Positions 27,319 through 34,720 of a DNA stretch of 64,000 nucleotides are shown here, in pieces. This stretch comes from Massilia sp. KIM. Its GTDB lineage: Bacteria; Pseudomonadota; Gammaproteobacteria; Burkholderiales; Burkholderiaceae_D. The DNA lies in contig NZ_MVAD01000001.1 in NCBI RefSeq assembly GCF_002007115.1, positions 3,162,001 to 3,226,000 of the forward strand, given 5' to 3'. The notes under the pieces were generated by a model. It was not told where the DNA came from. It made no database searches and saw only the letters and a program-made list of their open reading frames with translations. Position 1 is the stretch's first letter, and each line of letters begins with the position of its first letter. The translations under genes and the position numbers were made by a program.

Positions 27319-28525
27319 GGCCCATCTCCTTGAGCACGGCCACGATGTCGTAGCAGGCGCCCATGGTGTGGTAATCGACCTTGCCGGCCGGGCTCTTCTC
27401 GTCGCTCAGCTTGCGGTTCTGGCGGTCGAGGATGCGGTACCAGGCGCCGTGCTGGTGGTCGACGAAGCGCGTCCAGCTGTAGGCCCAGAGGCGCTCGTAC
27501 CAGTCCCAGTACTCGGCATTGCCGGTGCGCCGGGCCAGCAGGGCGGCGGCGGCCGCGCTCTCTGCCTGCACCCAGAAATACTTGTGCGGGTCGCACACGC
27601 TCAGGTCCGGCGCCAGCGAATAGGCCAGGCCGCCGAATTCGCGGTCCCAGCCCTTCTCCACCGCGGTGCGGAACAGCTTTTCCGCAGTCGGCAGCATCCA
27701 GCCCAGGTCCTGGTCCAGCACGCCCTGGGAGCGCGCCTCGAGCTGCACCAGCAGCTTGGCCCACTCGGTGAAGTGGCCGGGCTGGTAGCCCCAGGGGCGG
27801 AACAGGTTTTCCGGATCGTCGATGTTGAATTTCCAGTCGGGCTGCCACTGGGCGTCGTAGTGCTCCCAGATGAGCCCTCCGCAGCGCGCCGCCTGGCGCT
27901 GGGTGATGTTGTAGGCGACCGTGTAGGCGCGCTCCAGGTAGCGGCGCTCGCCGGTGGCCGCATAGGCGGCCTGCAGGGCTTCGCAGGCGTGCATGTTGGC
28001 GTTCTGGCCACGATAGCCCGAGAGCACGCTCCAGTCCTCGCTGGCCTCGTCCGCGTAAAGGCCGTCCGCCTCGCTCCAGAAGCGCTGTTCCATCAGCGCG
28101 AAGGTCTCGCCGATCCAGGCGCGCGCCTCCTCCACCCCCGCCATCGTGGCGTGGGCATAGGCCAGCAGCACGAAGGCCTGGCCGTAGGCGTGCTGGGTGC
28201 CGTCCTCCACCTTGCCGCCGTCCAGCATCCAGGCGTAGCCGCCGCCCGGCTGGCGGTGCGCGTCGCGCAGGAAGCGCAGCGCGTGGCGCAGGCCGTCCAG
28301 GTAGGCCGGGTCGCCGAAGTGGCGGTAGGCCATCGCATAGGTGAACACGAAGCGGGTGCTGCTGACCAGGTGGCGGTGCTGGGCGTCGTAGACGCTGCCG
28401 TCGTCCTTGAAATAGTGATAGAGCCCGCCGGCGGGGTCGATCGCGCGCGGATGGTAGAAGCGCATGGTGTGGTGCGCGTGCTCGAGCAGCACAGCCGGGC
28501 TGCGGAAGTTCGGAAGAGTCGTCAT
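27311..28525 (-). CDS. AGE-family epimerase/isomerase (probable D-mannose isomerase)
   Basis: This 404-residue protein has the (alpha/alpha)6 barrel of the N-acylglucosamine 2-epimerase family. Motifs include RFVFTYAMAYRHFGD, GQNANMHACEA, and WGYQPGHFTEWAKLL near residue 255; the last is typical of mannose isomerases and 2-epimerases with the general acid/base histidines. In context it should convert mannose to fructose in the cytoplasm for the adjacent kinase. Mannose 2-epimerase or cellobiose 2-epimerase activity are alternatives. The start at 28525 (MTTLPNFRSP) lies 23 bases after the lacI stop. Confidence 0.88.
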   Translation of the reverse strand: MTTLPNFRSPAVLLEHAHHTMRFYHPRAIDPAGGLYHYFKDDGSVYDAQHRHLVSSTRFVFTYAMAYRHFGDPAYLDGLRHALRFLRDAHRQPGGGYAWMLDGGKVEDGTQHAYGQAFVLLAYAHATMAGVEEARAWIGETFALMEQRFWSEADGLYADEASEDWSVLSGYRGQNANMHACEALQAAYAATGERRYLERAYTVAYNITQRQAARCGGLIWEHYDAQWQPDWKFNIDDPENLFRPWGYQPGHFTEWAKLLVQLEARSQGVLDQDLGWMLPTAEKLFRTAVEKGWDREFGGLAYSLAPDLSVCDPHKYFWVQAESAAAAALLARRTGNAEYWDWYERLWAYSWTRFVDHQHGAWYRILDRQNRKLSDEKSPAGKVDYHTMGACYDIVAVLKEMGHA

Positions 28526-28548
28526 GTTGGCGTTTGGTCGGGTGGGAA

Positions 28549-29535
28549 CTAGTCGTCGTAGCTGCTCTCGCGCACGATCATTTCGACGGGCACGGTGATC
28601 TGGGTGGGTTCGCCGTCGGCCTTGCGCAGCAGGGATTCGACCCCGGCGCGGCCCAGCGCTTCCTTGTCCACCCGGATGGTGCTCAGCGGCGGAATGGCGG
28701 CGGCGGCGCCGGCGATGTCGTCGAAGCCGACGATGGCCAGGTCGGACGGAATCTTCATGCCCAGGTTGAGGCAATACTTCATGGCCGCCAGCGCGGTGCT
28801 GTCGTTGTAGCAGAACAGCGCGTCCGGCGGCTTGGGCAAGGCGAGCAGGCTGCGCATGGCTTCGTTCACGCCCTCTTCGCCTTCGCCCATGGTGGGCACG
28901 ATGACTTCGAGGTTGGGATCGGCCAGCACGCGGGCGTCGAACAGGGCCTGGCGAAAACCGTGGTTGCGCTGCTGGATGCTGTAGTGGGCGAGCGATCCGG
29001 ACAGCATGGCGATGCGCTTGCGGCCGGTGCGCAGCAGGTGCTGGGTGGCCAGGTAGCCGCCGTTCTTGTTGTCCGGGTTGATCGATGTGAAGCCGCGCCG
29101 GTGCATGTCCACCAGCACCATCGGCTTGCCGATCTGCTGCAGGGCGGCCAGCACCTCGGGCTCGAAGAAGCCGGCGCACAGGATGGCGTCGGTCTGGTGC
29201 AGGCGGATCTGCTCCAGCAGGGGTTCAGCCGGGCCGACCACGATCAGCGACAGGACGATGCCTTCGCGCCTGCAGGCTTCTTCGGCCCCGTGCAGCACCT
29301 CGGTGAAGAAGGGACTGGAAGCCAGGGTGTTGTGCTGGCTGTGCAGCAGGAAGGCGATGCGGCGGATGCGCCGCTTCTTGAGCTGCGAGAAGTCGTAGCC
29401 CAGCTGCTCGGCGGCGTCGCGCACCAGCTTGCGGGTGGCGTCGGTCATCCCGCCCTGGTTCTTCAGGGCGCGCGACACGGTGCCGATCGACAGGCCGGTG
29501 GCGGCGGCGATGTCGCGCAGGGTCACGGGCGTCAT
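28549..29535 (-). CDS. LacI-family transcriptional regulator of the mannoside locus
   Basis: This 328-residue regulator has an N-terminal LacI helix-turn-helix (VTLRDIAAATGLSIGTVSRALKN, about residues 4-26), the hinge helix, and a periplasmic-binding-protein-like effector domain. I chose the ATG at 29535 because the HTH begins three residues later, as is normal. The upstream ATG at 29613 would add 26 unusual residues and would place a palindromic operator on top of its ribosome-binding site. It is the first gene of the unit with the AGE, kinase, GH92 and transporter genes. It probably senses mannose or a mannose phosphate; that is inference. Confidence 0.9.
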   Translation of the reverse strand: MTPVTLRDIAAATGLSIGTVSRALKNQGGMTDATRKLVRDAAEQLGYDFSQLKKRRIRRIAFLLHSQHNTLASSPFFTEVLHGAEEACRREGIVLSLIVVGPAEPLLEQIRLHQTDAILCAGFFEPEVLAALQQIGKPMVLVDMHRRGFTSINPDNKNGGYLATQHLLRTGRKRIAMLSGSLAHYSIQQRNHGFRQALFDARVLADPNLEVIVPTMGEGEEGVNEAMRSLLALPKPPDALFCYNDSTALAAMKYCLNLGMKIPSDLAIVGFDDIAGAAAAIPPLSTIRVDKEALGRAGVESLLRKADGEPTQITVPVEMIVRESSYDD

Positions 29536-29616
29536 GCCCGCCCTCGCGCGCGGTACGGGCGCACTGGCGGCCCGCCGTGGTTCGACATCGGGAAAATAAC
29601 GCGTCTCCATCATCTC

Positions 29617-29627
29617 GTTTATTAAAC
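29617..29627. promoter_or_regulatory. Candidate LacI-family operator (GTTTATTAAAC)
   Basis: This is a perfect 11-bp palindrome around a central T, 82 bases upstream of the chosen lacI start. The same pattern, GTTTANTAAAC, recurs at 38232-38242 (perfect) and 38110-38120 (one mismatch) upstream of the TonB receptor gene. LacI regulators normally bind such short dyads. Autoregulation and co-regulation of the two operons are inferred from these shared sites. Confidence 0.55.
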
Positions 29628-29745
29628 CCGGCCTGAACGCCCCTCAGTGCTGCGAAACAAGGTTTTCAGGCGGGTTTTCGTCTATGAGTTTTATATCAGC
29701 GGCGTTTCGCGCGCGTCAACCGCAGCGGCCGATCGCGCGCACTTT

Positions 29746-32700
29746 TTAGCGGGTTTTAGTAAACGCGCCGGCGGGACCGTTTTCGAGCAGTTCGATCTCG
29801 GCCAGCTCCGCGCCCTGCTCGAAACGCAGGCGGTATTCGCGGTAGGCGCCCGGCTTGGCGACCCGGAAGGGGCGCAGCTGATGCGGCCAGGCGAAGCTTT
29901 CGTCGGCGCGCCGGTCCAGCACCGTCCATGCGCCCTTGGCGTCGCGGCCTTCGAGCGTCCAGGCCAGCTTGCCCGGCGCGGTCTTGCCGCCGGTGATCGT
30001 GTAATGACTGACCGCCGCGGGGCTGGCAAAGCCATACACCAGGGCCGCACCCTGCGCCAGCGGCTGCGAGGTGGCCGCGTCGTCGTCGGCGAGCAGGTCC
30101 ATCCTGGCGCCGCCTTCCAGCACGGGCGCGACGCCGCGGCTGCGGTCGGCCAGGCCTGCCGGGCGCTGGCCCGCCCTGGTCATCGACGGCGGCAAATCAC
30201 GCTCCGCGCTGCCCCAGCGCGACGGCGTGCTGCCCATCACGAACTCCAGGGTGGCGCCGGCGGCGATGTCCTCGTGGCGGATCCAGGCCCGCGACCAGGG
30301 CTTGCCGTTTACCTTGAGCGACTGCACGTAGACGTTTTCCGGCCCGTTGTTATGGGCGATCACGGTGAGCGTGCGGCCGCTGTCCAGGCGCACCTCGGCG
30401 CGCTCGAAGGCGGGCGAGCCGATCACGTACTCCGGCGCGCCCATGCGCAGCGGGTACAGGCCCAGCATGGCGAAGGTATGCCAGGCCGACATCTCGCCAT
30501 TATCCTCGTCGCCCGCATAGCCCTGGCCGATCTCGCTGCCCAGGTAGAGGCGGCGCAGGGCCTCGCGCGTGATGCGCTGGGTCTTCCAGGGCTGGCCGGC
30601 CGGCACGTACATCCAGGGGATGTGGTGGGAAGGCTGGTTGCTGTGCGCGTACATCCCCATGCGCACGTCGCGCGCCTCGGTCATCTCGTGGATCACCTGG
30701 CCGTAGGTGCCGGCGAATTCGCGCGCCCCGGTTTCCGGCGTGGAGAAGAAATCGTCCAGGCGACGCGCCAGCGCCTCGCGTCCGCCCAGCAGGCTGGCCA
30801 GGCCCTCGGCGTCGTGCGGGGTGGTGAAGGCGAAGGTCCAGGCATTGGCCTCGGTGTAGTCGCCGCCCCAGCGGCGCGGCTCGAATTTGGCCGCCGCCTC
30901 GCGCCACTCGCCGCCGGCGTCGCGGCCACGGAAGAAGCCGGTCGCCGGGTCGAACAGGTGCACGTAGTCGCTGGCGCGGGCGCGGAAGTACTCGGCTTCC
31001 TCGCGGTAGCGGCGCGCACGGGCCGGATCGCGCTCCTCCAGGGCCAGGGCGGCGGCCATCTGGGCCAGGCCGAAGTCGTTGAGCGCGCCTTCCAGGGTCC
31101 AGGACAGGCCTTCGTGCACCGAGGCGTCGGCATAGCCGCGGTACATCGAGCGCGCCAGGCCCTTGCGGCCGACGTTCGACACCGGCGGCACGGCGGTGGC
31201 GTTCTTCAGCGCCGCCTCGTAGGCCTGGCGGGCGTCGAAGCCGCGCACGCCCTTGAGCCAGGCGTCGGCGAAGGCGACGTCGGAACTGGTGCCGACCATC
31301 AGGTCGGCATAGCCCGGCGAGGACCAGCGCGCCACCCAGCCGCCGTCGCGGTATTGCTGCAGGAAGCCGTCGACCATCTCGCCGGCGCGTTGCGGCGCCA
31401 GCAGGGCATAGGCCGGCCAGGTGGTGCGGAAGGTGTCCCAGAAGCCGTTGTTGACGTAGACCTTGCCCGGACGGACGGTGGCCGCGCTGCGCAGCGCGTC
31501 CCCTGCCATGTTGTCCTTGGACCAGCTGTTCTGGTCGGCGTGGCGCCAGTCCGGCTTGTCCTTGCTGCCGACGTTTTCGTGGGCCACGTTCGGGTAGAGG
31601 AAGAGGCGGTAGAGATTCGAGTAGACCGTGGTGAGCTGGTCTTCGCTCGCGCCCTGCAGCTTCACGCGTCCCAGCTCGGCGTCCCAGGCCGCCTGGGCGC
31701 GCTCGCGCACCGCGTCGAAGCCGTCGTTGCCGATTTCGAGTTCCAGGTTGCGCTGGGCCTGCTCCACCGAGATGAGGGAGGTGGCGATGCGCATGCGCAC
31801 CTCGCCGTCGCCGGGCGCGAACTTGACGTAGCCGGTCGGGCGGCCGGTCTCCAGGCTGCCGCTGTCCTGCCAGCGCTGGTCGAAGCGCGCGAACACGTAC
31901 ATGCGGGTGGCGCCGTTCGACAGCCCGCTGCGGGTGTCGGTATAGCCGCGCAGGGTCTGGGTGGCGGCGTCCAGGGTCAGGCCGCCGCGCGCATCGACGT
32001 TGTCGAACAGGAGGTTGGCTTCGCCCTCGCGCGGGAAGCGGAAGCGGAAGATCGCGGCGCGCTCGCTGGGCGCGATCTCGGCGCGGATGCCGTTGTCGAA
32101 GTCGACCCGGTAGGTGTAGGGACGGGCGAGCTCGTTCTCGTGCGAGAAGGGCAGCGCGCGCTTGGCGCGGTCGGGGTCGGGACGCCCGCGCGCGGCCGAC
32201 GGCATGACCTGGAAGGTCTGGCGGTCGCCCATCCAGGGGCTGGGCTGGTGGCTCAGCGACAGCGCCTGCAGGCGCGGACGGTTGTCGGGGCCGTTCTGCT
32301 CGTTCCAGCGGTACAGCCAGCTCAGGGTGCCGGCGTCGGTGACCGGCGTCCAGAAGTTGAAGCCGTGCGGCACGGCCGTGGCCGGGAAGTTGTTCCCGCG
32401 CGAGAAGGTGCCGTTGGACTGGGTGCCGCGCGTGGTCAGCACGTAATCCGAGGGGCGCGCGGGCGCGCTGCGCGCCTGCTCGCGGATCTCGAGGTCGTCG
32501 ATCCAGCCGCTGGCGCCCGCTGGCGAAGGACGCACCTCCAGCTCGATCGCCTTGATGCGGCGGCCTTTCAGCTCGCCCAGGGCGACCCGCTTGTGGGCCC
32601 ACTGCTGCGGGTACAGGCTCTTGCTCTCGGCCTGGGCCTGGGCCGACAGGCCCGCGCCATGCTGGTCGCGCAGGGCGGTGCTGGAAACGCGCCGGCCGTC

Positions 32701-33138
32701 GTCCAGCACCAGGTCGAGCGCCACGCCGGTGGAGGCGTCCGGCAGCTCGCCCACGATCTCGGGCAAGACCTTCCACGCCAGCTGGGTGTCGGCGCCGATC
32801 GGAATATCGACCGCGAACAGCTGCAGGCGGCCGCCGCCGCCCTGGGCCTGGTAACGCAGGGCGCGCGCGCCGCTGTAGCCCATGCGGGCCTTGGCGGCGT
32901 AGGGGCGCTCCGGGCCGCTGCCCTGCTCCACCCGCAGGCCTTGCGCGGCCTGGACGGACGGCAGCGGCTGGCCGGATTCGAAGGAAGTGGCGAAACGCGG
33001 TTCGGCGCCGGCGGCCGCGCAGGCCAGCAAGGCGGCCAGCGGCAGAATACGCGGAAGAGCGCGCGGCAAAGTAAGCGGCATGGAAGGGGTAATGCGGGCT
33101 CGGCTCATGCGGATAGGCTTTCTGATGGTGTTCGTCAT
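29746..33138 (-). CDS. Large GH92-family enzyme with Gln at the catalytic-acid position
   Basis: This exported protein of 1130 residues has a signal segment (about residues 20-43), an N-terminal sugar-binding-like beta domain (about 45-215) and the GH92 N and catalytic domains (about 230-950). A C-terminal F5/8-type beta domain ends near the stop. The calcium/base region reads GDEDNGEMSAW, as in active GH92 enzymes. The usual acid motif N-E-P is N-Q-P here (Gln835, in SNQPSHHIPWMY). That change is known from a GH92 enzyme that removes mannose-phosphate caps, so this may be a mannose-phosphodiesterase rather than a plain mannosidase. The start overlaps the halogenase stop by four bases; an ATG at 33108 is an alternative. 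Confidence 0.9.
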   Translation of the reverse strand: MTNTIRKPIRMSRARITPSMPLTLPRALPRILPLAALLACAAAGAEPRFATSFESGQPLPSVQAAQGLRVEQGSGPERPYAAKARMGYSGARALRYQAQGGGGRLQLFAVDIPIGADTQLAWKVLPEIVGELPDASTGVALDLVLDDGRRVSSTALRDQHGAGLSAQAQAESKSLYPQQWAHKRVALGELKGRRIKAIELEVRPSPAGASGWIDDLEIREQARSAPARPSDYVLTTRGTQSNGTFSRGNNFPATAVPHGFNFWTPVTDAGTLSWLYRWNEQNGPDNRPRLQALSLSHQPSPWMGDRQTFQVMPSAARGRPDPDRAKRALPFSHENELARPYTYRVDFDNGIRAEIAPSERAAIFRFRFPREGEANLLFDNVDARGGLTLDAATQTLRGYTDTRSGLSNGATRMYVFARFDQRWQDSGSLETGRPTGYVKFAPGDGEVRMRIATSLISVEQAQRNLELEIGNDGFDAVRERAQAAWDAELGRVKLQGASEDQLTTVYSNLYRLFLYPNVAHENVGSKDKPDWRHADQNSWSKDNMAGDALRSAATVRPGKVYVNNGFWDTFRTTWPAYALLAPQRAGEMVDGFLQQYRDGGWVARWSSPGYADLMVGTSSDVAFADAWLKGVRGFDARQAYEAALKNATAVPPVSNVGRKGLARSMYRGYADASVHEGLSWTLEGALNDFGLAQMAAALALEERDPARARRYREEAEYFRARASDYVHLFDPATGFFRGRDAGGEWREAAAKFEPRRWGGDYTEANAWTFAFTTPHDAEGLASLLGGREALARRLDDFFSTPETGAREFAGTYGQVIHEMTEARDVRMGMYAHSNQPSHHIPWMYVPAGQPWKTQRITREALRRLYLGSEIGQGYAGDEDNGEMSAWHTFAMLGLYPLRMGAPEYVIGSPAFERAEVRLDSGRTLTVIAHNNGPENVYVQSLKVNGKPWSRAWIRHEDIAAGATLEFVMGSTPSRWGSAERDLPPSMTRAGQRPAGLADRSRGVAPVLEGGARMDLLADDDAATSQPLAQGAALVYGFASPAAVSHYTITGGKTAPGKLAWTLEGRDAKGAWTVLDRRADESFAWPHQLRPFRVAKPGAYREYRLRFEQGAELAEIELLENGPAGAFTKTR

Positions 33139-34655
33139 GGCGCGGGCGCCTTCCAGTAGCGTTCGATCCACTCGCGGTGGGTCGGCATCGCGTCGACGGC
33201 ATGCGCCAGCATGGCGCGCACGCTCTCGACGTGGTCGACCAGTTTCTCCTCGGGCATCTCGTCGACCAGGGGGTGGTAGCCGCGCGGCTGGATGCCCTGC
33301 CCCAGCATCACCTGGACCCAGCTCGGCAGGGCGAAGAAGTCCTCGCCGTTGCGCAGATAGCGGCCGTCGGCGCGGAACATGTCCATGGTCTCGCGCAGGG
33401 TGTCCGGCACCTCCATGGTGCGGCAGTGCTTCCAGAAAGGCGTGTCGTCGCGCTCGGTGGCGTGGTAGTGCAGGATCAGGAAATCGCGAATGCGCTCGTA
33501 TTCGAAGGCGGTCTCGCGGTTGTAGCGCTCGGCCAGCAGCGGATCGAGGTCGCGCCGCGGGAACAGGCTGAGCAGGCGGGTGATGCCCGACTGGACCAGG
33601 TAGATGCTGGTCGATTCGAGCGGCTCGAGAAAGCCCGAGGCCAGCCCGAGCGCCACCACGTTGCCGTTCCAGGCCTTGCGGCGCATGCCGGCCGTGAAGC
33701 GCAGCTGGCGCGGTTCGGCCAGTGCCTTGCCGTCCAGGTTGGCCAGCAGGGTCGCCGCCGCCTCGTCGTCGCTCAGGTGGCGGCTGGCGTACACGTAGCC
33801 GTTGCCGGTGCGGTGCTGGAGCGGGATGCGCCACTGCCAGCCGGCGCCGCGCGCGGTGGCGCGGGTATAGGGCGTGTCCGGACCGGCGCGCTCGCTGGGC
33901 ACGGCCACCGCGCGGTCGCAGGGCAGCCAGTGCGACCAGTCGACGTAGCCGGTGCCCAGGGTCTCTTCGATCAAGAGGCCGCGAAAGCCCGAACAGTCGA
34001 TGAACAGTTCCCCGTCCACCACCTGCCCGCTCTCCAGCGTCACCGAGGCGACGTAGCCGTTGTCCGGGCGCTGCTGGACGCCGGTGATTTTGCCCTCGAT
34101 GCGCTCGACGCCGCGGCGCTCGGCCAGCTCGCGCAGGAAGCGTGCGTACAGGGTGGCGTCGAAATGGTAGGCGTAGGCGATGTCGGCCAGGGGGGAGTTC
34201 GGCGCCGCGTTGCGGTCGCCGGGCGCGAACTTGCCGCGCGGGGCCATCAGGGTCTGGGCCGAATACTCGCCGATCGGCGCGGCGCGCCCGGCCTGGCGCA
34301 GCTTGAGCCAGAACTGGTGGAAAGGCAGCGGCCCGAGCGAACGCCCGAGGATGCCGAAGCCGTGGAGGTAGCTGTCGCCGATCCGTCCCCAGTCATTGAA
34401 CTGGATGCCCAGCTTGACCGTGCCCTGGGTGCGGCGCACGAATTCGGTCTCGTCGATGCCGAGCCACTGGCCGTTGAACAGGCGCAGGTGGGGCACGCTC
34501 GCCTCGCCCACCCCGACGATGCCGATCTGCTCGGACTCGATCAGGCGGATGCGCGCGTGCTTGCCCAGGTAGGTGGCCAGGGCCGCCGCGGCCATCCAGC
34601 CCGCGCTGCCGCCGCCCACCACCGTGATGCTGCCGATCCGGTCGATGTTGTTCAT
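33135..34655 (-). CDS. Flavin-dependent tryptophan-halogenase family protein
   Basis: This 506-residue flavoprotein has the FAD-binding GGGSAGWMAAA near the N-terminus, a candidate catalytic lysine in QGTVKLGIQF, and the halogenase signature WQWRIP. Classical members chlorinate or brominate tryptophan. A large subgroup is encoded next to TonB receptors in glycan loci of Caulobacter- and Xanthomonas-like bacteria, and its substrate is not established. Here it lies between a TonB receptor and a GH92 enzyme with a four-base overlap to the latter. The start at 34655 (MNNIDRIGS) follows GGAAGA; an ATG at 34667 four codons upstream is the alternative. No flavin reductase is nearby. Confidence 0.88.
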   Translation of the reverse strand: MNNIDRIGSITVVGGGSAGWMAAAALATYLGKHARIRLIESEQIGIVGVGEASVPHLRLFNGQWLGIDETEFVRRTQGTVKLGIQFNDWGRIGDSYLHGFGILGRSLGPLPFHQFWLKLRQAGRAAPIGEYSAQTLMAPRGKFAPGDRNAAPNSPLADIAYAYHFDATLYARFLRELAERRGVERIEGKITGVQQRPDNGYVASVTLESGQVVDGELFIDCSGFRGLLIEETLGTGYVDWSHWLPCDRAVAVPSERAGPDTPYTRATARGAGWQWRIPLQHRTGNGYVYASRHLSDDEAAATLLANLDGKALAEPRQLRFTAGMRRKAWNGNVVALGLASGFLEPLESTSIYLVQSGITRLLSLFPRRDLDPLLAERYNRETAFEYERIRDFLILHYHATERDDTPFWKHCRTMEVPDTLRETMDMFRADGRYLRNGEDFFALPSWVQVMLGQGIQPRGYHPLVDEMPEEKLVDHVESVRAMLAHAVDAMPTHREWIERYWKAPAP

Positions 34656-34676
34656 TGCGTCTTCCATGAAGAAGCG

Positions 34677-34704
34677 GCTCTCCACACCGCGTGGTGTGGA
34701 GAGC
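34677..34704 (-). repeat. Intercistronic 12-bp perfect hairpin between TonB receptor and halogenase genes
   Basis: GCTCTCCACACC (34677-34688) and its exact complement (34693-34704) enclose a four-base loop. It lies in the 65-base gap after the receptor stop, before the halogenase start. No U-run follows on the minus strand, so partial termination or protection of the receptor mRNA from exonucleases is more likely than full termination. This would favour receptor over enzyme production. Confidence 0.65.
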
Positions 34705-34720
34705 GCGCTGCGGGCCGGGC

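Noticed and set aside
29754..29764. Another operator copy (TTTTAGTAAAC)
   Set aside because: It falls within the last codons of the large GH92 gene (coding for FTK), and one half-site is imperfect. Coincidence with coding sequence is likely, although it lies near the lacI promoter.
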